Positions 34,390 to 43,232 are shown, numbered from the stretch's first letter. The stretch is 64,000 nt of DNA from Ferrimonas balearica (GCF_019802085.1 NZ_JAHVHV010000004.1:248001-312000), one strand, 5' to 3'. Notes: generated by a model not told the origin, from the letters alone. Program-made: numbers and translations.

Positions 34390-36384
34390 TCAGTTCGCTC
34401 CCACAGCTTGAGCGTTATCACGCTCCCAAAAATAGCCTTCGCGCAGGCTAGAGGATTTTGTCTTAGCATCAAAGACAATCTCAAAAGCATGAGAGATATC
34501 GTCTTTTAGGTAGCCATCACCAAAATAGGTTTCATCGATCTCGGTATCAGTAGACAGAATGATGACCTGGTGGCTGGCCTCCGGGAAGTAATGCTCAATC
34601 AGCTTGTCTCGGTGCTTAGAGTCCAAGCGCCCCAGCGGGGTATCGATGATGATAGGCAGGTTCTTACCTGATGTCTTCGCCAGCGCCTCTAGGATAGAGA
34701 TAGCGTAGATTTGCTTCTCACCTGCAGACAGCGCTTTGCGATTAATGACATGCTCGTGCTCATCGATAAGCTCAACATCAAACGTATCAGTATTGATTCG
34801 TGCAGAGAGCTGTAGGTCCTCTTTTCGAGCCAGTTTTTGATAGCTCTTAATGAACTCAGACTCCAACTGCTTCACTCGGATCTCAGTCAAGCTCTCACTG
34901 AACTCTGACAGCATTGCATGGGTGTTTTGGGCATTCACCAAAGATGACTCCGCATTGGAGGCCACCTTATGTTTCTCATGCAGTCGCTGAACCTTGCGAG
35001 CTAGGTCGATGGCCAAGCGATATTGCTTCTTCGCGGCCTCAGTTTGAGCTTGATGCTCCAACAGCACTTTCGCTCTCTTGGCATTCAGCTCTTTCAGCTG
35101 CTCTACCTGCCCTTGGATCTGCTCCTCTTCTGGGGCACGAGCAATGTTGATGGAAAGCTCAGCAATCAGTTCCTCTACCTCTACTAGACGCTTTCGCGCT
35201 GCATCAAAGCGTTCATACGACCCAACTGCTGAGACGGTCACTTGTGCATGAAGCTGGCTGTATTCACGGTCTGAGAGATCCAATTGGATCTCGGTCTCAT
35301 CCAGCTGCTCCGCTTGCTCTGCAGCCAAGGCCCGTGCAGCGTTTACCACTGAGCTATCCGCCGTTTTTTCCTCAAGCTGAGTGAGGAAGGAATCCAGCTC
35401 CTTCTGGAATGTGAGCTTTTGCTTAAGCGATTTCTCTGTTTCCAGTTGCTCAAGCAGCTTCGCCATCGCTTTAGGCGCCAAGGCGAGAGGCAGGCTGCCA
35501 TCCATCTCAGAGCGCAGCACCTTCTCTAGCTCTTTACGCTCACCTTCCAGCTCCATTTGCCGCTTTTGCTCTTGCTCTCGGCTTTGCGCCCAAGCACCGC
35601 CACGGGCTGACAGTTCTTGCTCGACCTTATGGATCTCGGCATTAATCAGATCCACCTTCGCACGGCTAAGAGCAACCTCATTAGTGGCTAGGTCCGCCTC
35701 TTGGGAGGCCTGCTGATGTTCCTCTTCCAGTTTTTCAATCTGCGTTTTGATGCTGTCTGGCATGGCAGCAGCATCATGTCGCTTGAGATAGATAGCGAGG
35801 TCGTTACGCAACCGCTCGGCGACATCGATGCCCAGCAAGCGTCGAACGGCGGTCTGCAGTACTTCACCGGACTCATCTTCCGCCAGCTCCGCAATCTTTT
35901 CGCCATCGAAGAAGAACAGCTCTGAGATACCTGTCGGTACCAACTCATTGAGAAAGCTTTGGCATTGATCGTGGCTCATGTTGGCCAGCTCTTTGCCGTC
36001 TTGCACCAGCAAGAGCTTGTCCTTTTGCCCCTTCTTCCAGCCTCGAATAACGCGGTACTCGCTCTCTACCCCGTTTTGGCTATGGGTAAAGAGCAGTTCA
36101 ATGGAGGTTTTCCCCTCACTCAAATCAACGCCTTTATGAATCAAAGCGTTGAGCTGCTCTTGATAATCGGCGCTACTTAAGCCTCGGCCAAATGCTGCAC
36201 GCCCATACAGAGCGACTCGCACGGCGGTGAGAATAGAGGTTTTACCCGCGCCATTTAAGCCACCAAACAAAACGATGGGAGCGGCTTTCGATTGAAAGGC
36301 ATTGGTCTTACGCGGCTCGAGATCGATCTCATGCACCCCACGAAAGACACGGAAGTTATTTAATACCAGGCTTTTAATGATCAT
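34390..36384 (-). CDS. dndD: DndD, SMC-like ATPase of phosphorothioation
   Basis: 664 residues. N-terminal Walker A FGGLNGAGKTS (around residues 40-50), a long central coiled coil rich in Glu, Gln, Leu and Lys (around 195-480), then the ABC signature LSAGEKQIYAISILEALAK and Walker B PIIIDTPLGRLDS near the C terminus. This is the Rad50/SMC layout of DndD, which uses ATP to open or nick DNA for sulfur replacement. One base separates it from the dndC stop. Confidence 0.95.
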   Translation of the reverse strand: MIIKSLVLNNFRVFRGVHEIDLEPRKTNAFQSKAAPIVLFGGLNGAGKTSILTAVRVALYGRAAFGRGLSSADYQEQLNALIHKGVDLSEGKTSIELLFTHSQNGVESEYRVIRGWKKGQKDKLLLVQDGKELANMSHDQCQSFLNELVPTGISELFFFDGEKIAELAEDESGEVLQTAVRRLLGIDVAERLRNDLAIYLKRHDAAAMPDSIKTQIEKLEEEHQQASQEADLATNEVALSRAKVDLINAEIHKVEQELSARGGAWAQSREQEQKRQMELEGERKELEKVLRSEMDGSLPLALAPKAMAKLLEQLETEKSLKQKLTFQKELDSFLTQLEEKTADSSVVNAARALAAEQAEQLDETEIQLDLSDREYSQLHAQVTVSAVGSYERFDAARKRLVEVEELIAELSINIARAPEEEQIQGQVEQLKELNAKRAKVLLEHQAQTEAAKKQYRLAIDLARKVQRLHEKHKVASNAESSLVNAQNTHAMLSEFSESLTEIRVKQLESEFIKSYQKLARKEDLQLSARINTDTFDVELIDEHEHVINRKALSAGEKQIYAISILEALAKTSGKNLPIIIDTPLGRLDSKHRDKLIEHYFPEASHQVIILSTDTEIDETYFGDGYLKDDISHAFEIVFDAKTKSSSLREGYFWERDNAQAVGAN

Positions 36385-36385
36385 C

Positions 36386-38311
36386 TTACAGCTCCACCAC
36401 TGCTTGCTTGTTCAGATCCGCAATGGCGTCTTCGTATTTCGCGATCTGTTCCTTGAACACATCGAATTCGGCTTTACCTTGCACCTGATTACTGCGGGCT
36501 TTGATCTGTTCTAAGCTGCCCCAGTCTTGGCGCAATAGAGTGCCTATCTTGTCAAAGATCCCAGTACGGCGGCTTAAGCCCTCCATGGAAACTTCCAAGT
36601 CGAGCAGCTTCTGCACCATCTCAGGCGCGACGCCAAACTCCTCTCCCAGCTCTTCCAGGATCTGAGCTTCCACCTCGCCAAAGGCGGTGTTGTCGTTCAC
36701 CACCCAATCGAGGTCTTTGCCGTACACTTCGCGGTAGATCTTTGGCAAAGAGTCCGCCCAGTCCGGCTCGTTGGGGTCATTCAGCCACTCTTGGCGAATG
36801 GCATGGAGTTCGGGTTCGGTGACCAGCGTGACCTGATATCCGTCCTGATTAAACACCTTCTCCTGCTCAAGCAGCTCTTTGAGCCAGGCTTTGCGGTGCT
36901 TCAACCAGTAAGGCCCCGGGATATGACGAAACAGCTCCCAGACTTGCTTCTCGGCATTGCGCGTCAGCATAGCGATAACCGTATCGCCATCTTTCAGCTG
37001 TATCTGCTCTTCGCCTTCGGTCACAACCAACTGCTGTGCCGGCTGCAACTCGAGATAATCATTGTTTGCTCTACGTAGCAGCGTCTCGACCTGCTCCACA
37101 GAGCGGATCTCTTTGGGCAGTGCCTTACGCTGCTCGTGTACCTTACCGGTACGACGCTTAAAGTTGCGGTAGTAGTCTTTGTTCTTGGTCTCGTTGGTTT
37201 CAGCCAGTTTGTTGCGGAATGTCAGCAGAGGCTGCATCCACTCTTCGCCGTTCTGAATCAAGCTCTCCATGGCTCTGTCTTTGGTTACCACGGTGCAAGT
37301 CCAACAGCCAAAGCGGGAGTTACCACAGGAGGGCGTGCTGTCGTCGATCACCAAGGGGCATTCACCCTGATCCGAGGAGTCCTTGTAGAGGTTCCACAGG
37401 GTCAGATTCTTGGTACCCCAAGGGTTTTCCCACTCGAGATCATACTCATTCTTCCATTTCTTACCAATGCCCATCGGCGAGATGGTGACATCCAGGCTGC
37501 ACTGGCGAATCACCTTCCAAACGTCATCCATGCTCCATGTATCGATGGGCGTGAAGATAAAGGCATTAGCCAGCGTGGTGTGCCGTGCCAGACGAGAGTT
37601 TTCAATCTTGTGCTTGGCAATCACTTGAGCACGAGAGGCACTTTCCTGGCTGCGTGAGCCAAGAACAACGATCACCTCTTCATGACGCGAGATCTTGTCT
37701 TTGATGAAGTCACTGACCGGGTCGATCTTCATCCGCTCGGTACACCAGCGGAAGCTTTGTGTTGGTGCCGGATAGCCCTTGCCCAGCAGACAAGACCAAA
37801 AGGTTTGATTCGGCTTGGGGAGCACTTTATGAGTCGTTAGCGGCAAGCCATCGCGCTTCGCTTGCCGACCAATGGCTTCCAGCGACTTATTGACGTGATC
37901 CACCACCAACGGCGTTTCAACCAGAGTATCGGACGCCACGACATAGACCGGCTTTGTCCGTTTGCTCTCGTCGAGTGCTAAAAGTGCTAGGTATACCAGG
38001 ATCACCACAGCGGTAGAGTCTTTCCCTCCACTGTAGCCAATCACCCAGGGGCGGTTGTCTGCGTTGTAGACCGCTTGCACGTCATCGATAAAGTGACGCA
38101 GCGGGAACCCTTCGGCCTCACTCTCACGCAGAAGCTCTTTACAGAGTCCGTAGCTTGGGTGCTTTAACTCCCGATGCTGACGTTCAAACTTGTTGAGCGC
38201 TTCGACCAAGCCCTCATGGTTGCTAAATCGCTTAAAGCCCGCGAAGTATTCGTTTTGAATGTACGAGTACTGCTCTTCGTCCAGTGCATCGGCTTGAAAT
38301 AACTCAGCCAT
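36386..38311 (-). CDS. dndC: DndC, PAPS-reductase-like sulfurtransferase of phosphorothioation
   Basis: 641 residues, longer than the roughly 500-550 of many DndC. PP-loop SGGKDS (residues 94-99) within WVIGYSGGKDSTAVV activates the DNA phosphate by ATP hydrolysis. CGNSRFGCWTC (around residue 330) supplies three of the Cys that hold a 4Fe-4S cluster, and a further Cys in SCLLGKGYPAP may be the fourth. Sulfur normally comes from DndA or IscS; no dndA is present here. Its start overlaps the dndB stop by 8 bases. Confidence 0.95.
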   Translation of the reverse strand: MAELFQADALDEEQYSYIQNEYFAGFKRFSNHEGLVEALNKFERQHRELKHPSYGLCKELLRESEAEGFPLRHFIDDVQAVYNADNRPWVIGYSGGKDSTAVVILVYLALLALDESKRTKPVYVVASDTLVETPLVVDHVNKSLEAIGRQAKRDGLPLTTHKVLPKPNQTFWSCLLGKGYPAPTQSFRWCTERMKIDPVSDFIKDKISRHEEVIVVLGSRSQESASRAQVIAKHKIENSRLARHTTLANAFIFTPIDTWSMDDVWKVIRQCSLDVTISPMGIGKKWKNEYDLEWENPWGTKNLTLWNLYKDSSDQGECPLVIDDSTPSCGNSRFGCWTCTVVTKDRAMESLIQNGEEWMQPLLTFRNKLAETNETKNKDYYRNFKRRTGKVHEQRKALPKEIRSVEQVETLLRRANNDYLELQPAQQLVVTEGEEQIQLKDGDTVIAMLTRNAEKQVWELFRHIPGPYWLKHRKAWLKELLEQEKVFNQDGYQVTLVTEPELHAIRQEWLNDPNEPDWADSLPKIYREVYGKDLDWVVNDNTAFGEVEAQILEELGEEFGVAPEMVQKLLDLEVSMEGLSRRTGIFDKIGTLLRQDWGSLEQIKARSNQVQGKAEFDVFKEQIAKYEDAIADLNKQAVVEL

Positions 38312-39413
38312 GGAATGCCTCGCTGTTTGGAATGTGTTGATTCTCCAACGCTCGCTCTTCAGGCGACAGCGGGAGAGATAAAATCTGTTTCAAGGCATTG
38401 GTCGTCAATGCAATGTTGGTAGAGGCTTTGCTGAGCTTGCCATGCAGCATGCTGCGGTTAGCCCAAAGCGGGTTCGCCTTTCGCCAATCCACCTTTCGCA
38501 GCTCTTTAATCGTCTCTTGCCAGGTATCCGGTTGCGCGGTGATCAGCGCACAGCCCAATGCCCCTAAGGCATGGAGCCCCACCCCATGGGCGTGGATGTA
38601 CTCTTGGCGAAGCTGATAGGGAGACAGCTCTTTGTTAAGCACCATCTGCCATTCTGGCGTCGCGGCAAAAACCGCTTGCCAATACTGCATGGCCAAGGCT
38701 TTCTCATCTTCGCTGTACGCTTCCTTCGCCCCTTTGCCTAACAACGCACGATTGGCTTGCTTGAGACTGCTTAGAGTGAACAGCTTGCCACTCTTGGAGC
38801 TGATACTGGACTTCTCCATCTCGGTGAACCCTTTGAAGGGTTTCACTTCTTGTGCCAGATGTCTGGCCAGCACCGAGCTCTCATCCCGATGGTCGTACAG
38901 CGCACCAAGCGAAGGGCTGGGCTTCACCGCATACTTGTTCAAGTCAGCAAACATTTGCTGACTGCGCTCCAGGCCTTCATCGACGAAAAACAGCACTGGA
39001 ATGTTGTCATGACCCAGCTCTGGTTTCTCCCGCAGTGCGGCTTCGATGGCCGCTCGACGGTGCTGCCCATCGTTAATCAAGATCTGTGCATCCATAGGCA
39101 CACGTAGCGTCCCCAGATTGGGGATTTCCCCCTGAGAAGCTTCTACAAAGTCCACGTTTGAGCCGACGGAGACCGTCAAGGCAGAGAACACGTAGTCTTT
39201 AGGGTTTTCGACCAGATAACGCACCATCTCAGGGATACGTGATTTGTTTAACGTACGCTGCGCTCGCAACTCAGGCGGCACTTCGTGCTCATCAAACATG
39301 AAGATCTTGGGGATCGTGCTCAGCGGGCACGTCGCAATGTAGAAAGGCTTACCCGCCTGTAGCCCTCTCACGGCTGGGAAGGAGTAGCAGTAACCGTCTT
39401 TGGCGCTGGTCAT
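38304..39413 (-). CDS. dndB: DndB, DGQHR-domain regulator of phosphorothioation
   Basis: 369 residues from the ATG at 39413. The ATG at 39443 is rejected because it lies upstream of the predicted transcription start (promoter 39445-39473). YSFPAVRGLQAGKPFY, LINDGQHRRAAIEAAL (DGQHR at 115-119) and FADLNKYAVKPSPSLGALYD are the family signatures. With this start, Cys29 falls in YIATCP; from memory, Salmonella DndB Cys29 is critical for DNA binding when it represses its own operon. Two palindromes in the promoter support autoregulation here. Confidence 0.95.
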   Translation of the reverse strand: MTSAKDGYCYSFPAVRGLQAGKPFYIATCPLSTIPKIFMFDEHEVPPELRAQRTLNKSRIPEMVRYLVENPKDYVFSALTVSVGSNVDFVEASQGEIPNLGTLRVPMDAQILINDGQHRRAAIEAALREKPELGHDNIPVLFFVDEGLERSQQMFADLNKYAVKPSPSLGALYDHRDESSVLARHLAQEVKPFKGFTEMEKSSISSKSGKLFTLSSLKQANRALLGKGAKEAYSEDEKALAMQYWQAVFAATPEWQMVLNKELSPYQLRQEYIHAHGVGLHALGALGCALITAQPDTWQETIKELRKVDWRKANPLWANRSMLHGKLSKASTNIALTTNALKQILSLPLSPEERALENQHIPNSEAFHG

Positions 39414-39444
39414 GATGGATGTCCGGGAAGCAAGTACGACCATG

Positions 39445-39473
39445 GTTATGGTACGTTATTATGATAACGTCAA
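39445..39473 (-). promoter_or_regulatory. sigma70-type promoter of dndBCDE
   Basis: On the minus strand TTGACG (39473-39468), a 17-base spacer and CATAAC (39450-39445). The predicted start is around 39438, downstream of the ATG at 39443. The -35 region overlaps palindrome 39453-39470. Confidence 0.6.
39453..39470. promoter_or_regulatory. Operator-like palindrome 1 in the dndB promoter
   Basis: ACGTTAT, TATG, ATAACGT: perfect 7-bp arms between the -35 and -10 boxes. It contains TACG-N12-CGTC, close to the TACGN10CGTA core reported for Salmonella DndB (from memory). Confidence 0.6.
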
Positions 39474-39484
39474 GTGGCACAAGG

Positions 39485-39503
39485 TTACGTCATCAAATAA
39501 CGT
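39485..39503. promoter_or_regulatory. Operator-like palindrome 2 upstream of the dndB promoter
   Basis: TTACGTCATCAAATAACGT, containing TACG-N11-CGTT, is an imperfect copy of palindrome 1 with about 32 bases between centres, three helical turns, so two dimers could bind the same DNA face. Confidence 0.5.
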
Positions 39504-39588
39504 TAATCTCGGCATTTTACGTCTCTAGAAGGCGATGCGGAAGAGGGAGGTGATGCTGAACCGTAACTAGTTGATGTTAGGTAGTGCG

Positions 39589-41610
39589 TCACTCTCGTTC
39601 GAAGAATCGATAGCCTTTGACAACCTTACCCGCCTGCTGGAGCCGAAGCTGTAACTCCACAGCAGTGATGTTTTCCTCTCCAGCAACCGTGAGCAGCCCG
39701 AGCTCTCTGGCACGCTTATCAAATCCCTGTTGCTTGCTGTGATCCGCAAAGGAGTCGTCGGTTAGAGCAGACTTGTTCAACAGCGGCGGGCGTTTGCTCT
39801 CGTCCATGTAGTCAAAAAAATCCACCTCTTGCTCGGCCATTTTGATCTTCACACGCTCCCTCAAGCGCGGCAGCGGCGAAGTGCAGAATCCTTCGTACCC
39901 CATCAAGCTGACTTTGCCAGAAGTAATGTGCACCTTAACCAGGTCGATATCCTCCAGCTCACCATAGAGCTGTGTAGCTGCACCAACATAGATGCGCAGC
40001 AATGGCGGCAAGTCCGGGGCGAGGGATTTGTGAAGGATTAGCGAGTGGCCATCGTTCAGTATGCTTGCGGAGAGGTCTCGGTGTGCCTCCAAGCAGGCGG
40101 CTTCAATCAATTCTGTATCGGCAATGGAATAGAGGGCCTCGGAGGCCTGGCCCTGGGCTTCTTTGTAGCTACCAAAGAAGGCTTTGATGTCTCGCTTTAG
40201 GTCCTCCGGCATGTGGACATAAGGCTTCCGTTTACCAAACAGGTTCAAGGCAAAGTACACCAGCAGATCATCGATTCGGCTCTGCTTGGCCAGCTTGAGC
40301 TCCTCTCCTCCAACAAGCCTTTCAATGATTGCGAGCGCCTTTCGATGTGAGCCGCAGAGCTTTCTGAGCTGTTCAGACTCTTCAAACTCATCGTTCGCCG
40401 GGAGGCGCCCGAGGGTAAGCACTTTAATCCAAAACGCATCGAACAGAGGCTTGTGAGTCGTCAGCAACAACCTGGCCTTATCCTCGTCATCCACTTTCGG
40501 CGCGGTGAGCTGCGTCCACTGATGCTTGCGCCGTTGTCGATGCTCGAGAAAACGCTGCTCCTCCACCTTATCGCGAAAGACATAGAAAACACCTGGGCCA
40601 ACGGCAATGGCCGACTCATCCAAAGTCCGCTCAATGTAACTTTGCAGCTCCGCCTGGTTGTAGTACTTCTGAAAGGTGTTTCGAGAGGTAATCACGCCGT
40701 CTTTGTAGGGTCGAAATCGAGCAACAAACTCTTCGCTGGCAAGCATGGCTGAGACCACAAGCAGCTTTTCGGTCAACTCCCAGGCGCCGGCAACGGCTTC
40801 TATTCGCTCTACCGGGTCTTCAATCACGTTAATCACAAAGCCAATATTGACGATGTCAGATGCCACCTTGTCGCCTTCGGGCCGAAAGTTCGGGTCCCAC
40901 CCCAACACATCCAGGCCATGGGCTTCGAGCTCTCGCATGTCATCACCACGCCCACAGCCGTAATCGAAGATCGAAAAATCCCCCGAGAGATAACCATGCC
41001 GAGCCAAAGCCTTCAGGGGAGTGGATAGCTCGTGACGGACAATGGCAGTCCTATGACGGTCAATGCCACTTTGCTCTGGGGCTTGAAAGCTTGAAGCCCG
41101 AAAAAGCCGCCCATCCACCAACTCATAGCCATGGCGCGCAATCAAGCGCTCCCATGATTGCTTAAATCCAATCATTCGACTGTTTTCATACAGGCCAGCC
41201 GCCTCTCCCTCCTGGGTGATTAGCTTGAAGCTCTCTATTTGAGGATGGTCCGGGCGAACCATGGTCTCCTTTCGGTGGAGGATGGGGGTATTCTCCTCCT
41301 GGTCATACTGGATCACCCGGTGAGTCAGCTTAGTGAGGTCGACGCTGATGCTCTGCGCCAAAGCCGGGTAGGCATCCTGTTCAAACCTAGGGTAGTGAAG
41401 TAGAGAAAGGCGAAACTCTTTTGAGCCCAGCTTGGCGATGTTCCAGTCAGAAAGGGGGATTTTTAAAGCCTTACCAACAGCCGAAACGAACTGAAAGAGT
41501 CCGGGGGAGTCCGTCTCCAGCGCTGACTTATGCAGATAGACCGAATCAGGCAAGACCTTACGATGAGGAAGGTGAGCAATGGCCTCTAGAAACTGGTGTT
41601 TATCGAGCAT
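39589..41610 (-). CDS. DNA phosphorothioation-associated putative methyltransferase
   Basis: 673 residues. IFDYGCGRGDDMREL (around residues 216-230) is SAM motif I, and DVLGWDPNFRP the following acidic loop. An N-terminal segment of about 200 residues (HLPHRKVLPDSVYLHKSAL) and a large C-terminal part are specific to the family found beside dnd genes. The methylated target is not known; marking of the host as self alongside phosphorothioate is a common suggestion. It runs leftward, ahead of dndB by 175 bases, and directly abuts the upstream M15-like gene. Confidence 0.9.
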   Translation of the reverse strand: MLDKHQFLEAIAHLPHRKVLPDSVYLHKSALETDSPGLFQFVSAVGKALKIPLSDWNIAKLGSKEFRLSLLHYPRFEQDAYPALAQSISVDLTKLTHRVIQYDQEENTPILHRKETMVRPDHPQIESFKLITQEGEAAGLYENSRMIGFKQSWERLIARHGYELVDGRLFRASSFQAPEQSGIDRHRTAIVRHELSTPLKALARHGYLSGDFSIFDYGCGRGDDMRELEAHGLDVLGWDPNFRPEGDKVASDIVNIGFVINVIEDPVERIEAVAGAWELTEKLLVVSAMLASEEFVARFRPYKDGVITSRNTFQKYYNQAELQSYIERTLDESAIAVGPGVFYVFRDKVEEQRFLEHRQRRKHQWTQLTAPKVDDEDKARLLLTTHKPLFDAFWIKVLTLGRLPANDEFEESEQLRKLCGSHRKALAIIERLVGGEELKLAKQSRIDDLLVYFALNLFGKRKPYVHMPEDLKRDIKAFFGSYKEAQGQASEALYSIADTELIEAACLEAHRDLSASILNDGHSLILHKSLAPDLPPLLRIYVGAATQLYGELEDIDLVKVHITSGKVSLMGYEGFCTSPLPRLRERVKIKMAEQEVDFFDYMDESKRPPLLNKSALTDDSFADHSKQQGFDKRARELGLLTVAGEENITAVELQLRLQQAGKVVKGYRFFERE

Positions 41611-42129
41611 TCAGTTGCCCTCGAAGAACTCTAACCCGACCACTTTGGGCATACGCCGGCCTCGAATAGTTTGCATTAGAACGACTTGGCGCTTGTGTTC
41701 ATCGCCATAGCTCACATGCAGTGGCCGCCCATCGCCGTAGAAATAGAGCCTGTCAAAGGGCAGCGAGGAGGCAATGAATCGAGCGGCAGGGCGGATATCA
41801 TTACCTTGCTGCGGTAGCCAGATATCGCAGGCGGCGCCACCTCGCCGGCAAATACGTTTGCCTCTGCTGTTCAGTTCATGGGCCGCGTGCTGATCAATGT
41901 TCGGAGCCATGTGTCCAGGCGACCGCCCCTGAATGTAGCGAAGTAAATTGAAAGAAGTAAAACCATAGGTTATTTCGATAGTCCCGAAGCGCTCCTCAGT
42001 CGGCAGCAGAATGCTATCTGAAATTGCTCTGAGCGCATCCCAGCTTTCAGACTCTTTTGGGGAGTTGTCGATGTTTTTGCTTCCCGGGTGCCGGTCTCTA
42101 TGCCAATCGATTAGGTTGCAAAGCTCCAT
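41611..42129 (-). CDS. M15-like (D-Ala-D-Ala carboxypeptidase fold) protein linked to dnd genes
   Basis: 172 residues, no signal peptide. ITYGFTSFNLLRYI, RRGGAACDIWLP and RPLHVSYG sit in the order of the M15 peptidase metal-site blocks (a G-A-x-D segment with Asp ligand, then a final H-V/S strand), so a Hedgehog/DD-peptidase fold is likely. The usual SxHxxGxAxD His is displaced, though SPGHMAP and QHAAHE lie upstream. A cytoplasmic, non-cell-wall role is implied by lack of export signal. It abuts the methyltransferase gene with no intervening base, so both are probably one transcript. Confidence 0.7.
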   Translation of the reverse strand: MELCNLIDWHRDRHPGSKNIDNSPKESESWDALRAISDSILLPTEERFGTIEITYGFTSFNLLRYIQGRSPGHMAPNIDQHAAHELNSRGKRICRRGGAACDIWLPQQGNDIRPAARFIASSLPFDRLYFYGDGRPLHVSYGDEHKRQVVLMQTIRGRRMPKVVGLEFFEGN

Positions 42130-42217
42130 ACAATGTAACCACTCGTGATTTGCTCTAAAGATTACACGCTCACGAAGATAACAGGGAGAGAGGGCAAATA
42201 CCTGGGCCGAATTAAAG

Positions 42218-42255
42218 CAAAAAGCCCCAATCCTTGATCGAAAGGATTGGGGCTT
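42218..42255 (-). terminator. Terminator of tRNA-Ile2
   Basis: A perfect 14-bp stem (42222-42235 with 42242-42255) with a 6-base loop is followed on the minus strand by five Ts (42223-42219). It marks the edge of the core chromosome. Confidence 0.85.
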
Positions 42256-42282
42256 CTGACACTGCGTAAGCAGGGAAAAATA

Positions 42283-42359
42283 TGGTGGCCCCTGAGGGAC
42301 TTGAACCCGCGACCAAGCGATTATGAGTCGCCTGCTCTAACCAACTGAGCTAAGGGGCC
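42283..42359 (-). tRNA. tRNA-Ile2 (anticodon CAT, lysidine-modified)
   Basis: 77 bases with encoded CCA. It begins GGCCCCTTAGCTCAGTTGG and has anticodon loop CTCATAA. The anticodon would suggest Met, but the acceptor, D and anticodon arms are nearly those of E. coli ileX tRNA, so this is the AUA-reading isoleucine tRNA whose C34 is converted to lysidine by TilS. The 3' end faces the defence island. Confidence 0.93.
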
Positions 42360-42565
42360 TGATGTGTGTGGCACCGGGCGGTGCCGGTTTCGGAGCGGGC
42401 CGAAACGCATACGGCAGGCAGTATACTCAAGCCCCCCGTGACTGTCATCCGCCAGGTGTGCCCGGGGTTTTTCAACCGGTTAAAATGCCGCCATCGGGAT
42501 GAAAGCGCTTGCTGGCCCTGCCGGTCTGTTAGGCCGTTCCCATTCCCACTCCAAGGATTGCCACA

Positions 42566-43192
42566 ATGCAAAAACGGACTCTCAGCGGCGCCCTGCTGGC
42601 GCTGTGCCTTACCCTCGTTGCCCCTCTCGCCCAGGCGGAGATCGCCGCCAGCCCCGAACAGGTCAGCCCGCTGCTCAACGGCATGATGGTGCCCGACATT
42701 CAGGTGCAGAACAGCGACGGCCAGGCCCTGTCGCTCAACGCCCAGATGGCGGGCAAGCCCAGCCTGGTGCTCTTCTACCGCGGCGGCTGGTGCCCCTACT
42801 GCAACGCCCAGTTGGCGGGGCTGCAGGAGATAGAACAAGAGTTGGATAAGCTCGGCGTGCAGGTGCTGGCCCTCTCCCCCGAGCCGCCGGCCAAGCTCAA
42901 GGAGGGCGAAGGCAAGGGCCAGTACCAGCTGCTGTCCGATCGCGACCTGGAAGCCACCCTGGGGTTCGGCCTGGCCTACACCCTGGATGCGCCCACCGGC
43001 GCCCGCTACAAGGGCAAGATGGGCGATCGCCTCAAGCTGGATGAACAGGAGCGCGTCGTCCTGCCGGTGCCGGCGGCCTACCTTATCGACGCCGAGGGCC
43101 GGGTGCAGTTCTCCTACGTGAACCCCAGCTACCAGGTGCGGGTGCATCCCCAGCTGCTGCTCACCGCCGCGCGCTTGATGCTGGCGCCCTAA
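42566..43192 (+). CDS. Exported AhpC/TSA-type peroxiredoxin-like protein
   Basis: 208 residues. Signal peptide TLSGALLALCLTLVAPLAQA, then a thioredoxin-fold domain with LVLFYRGGWCPYCNAQL, the CxxC being in the usual position. The AhpC/TSA pattern of a following QLAGLQEIEQELDKLGVQVL helix and AYLIDAEGRVQFSYVNP strand is kept. Likely a periplasmic thiol oxidoreductase or peroxidase. It stands alone between the tRNA and the VOC gene, 40 bases upstream of the latter. Confidence 0.85.
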   Translation: MQKRTLSGALLALCLTLVAPLAQAEIAASPEQVSPLLNGMMVPDIQVQNSDGQALSLNAQMAGKPSLVLFYRGGWCPYCNAQLAGLQEIEQELDKLGVQVLALSPEPPAKLKEGEGKGQYQLLSDRDLEATLGFGLAYTLDAPTGARYKGKMGDRLKLDEQERVVLPVPAAYLIDAEGRVQFSYVNPSYQVRVHPQLLLTAARLMLAP

Positions 43193-43232
43193 GGGGCTAT
43201 CCCTTGGGAAGGCCTTTACCCCGGAGCCCCCG

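Larger units (their letters stand above)
22864..42217. mobile_element. Genomic island carrying a Dnd/Dpt phosphorothioation defence system
   Basis: Base composition falls visibly after 22863 and recovers at the tRNA gene. Contents: dptF-dptG-dptH rightward, an AT-rich three-gene cassette, then dndE-dndD-dndC-dndB, a methyltransferase and an M15-like gene, all leftward. The right edge abuts the terminator and 3' end of tRNA-Ile2. I find no integrase, transposase or repeat of the tRNA 3' end near 22864-23134, so the mode of entry is unresolved and the exact borders are approximate. The 271 bases before dptF hold no gene I can support. Confidence 0.7.

Noticed and set aside
39414-39443. ATG at 39443 as the dndB start
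   Set aside because: It lies between the -10 box and the expected transcription start, so it would not be in the mRNA.
22864-42217. CRISPR array or toxin-antitoxin pair within the island
   Set aside because: No regularly spaced direct repeats and no small coupled pair of a known toxin-antitoxin family were seen.
42283-42359. tRNA-Met
   Set aside because: The anticodon is CAT, but the body matches the lysidine-containing tRNA-Ile2 and not elongator or initiator tRNA-Met.
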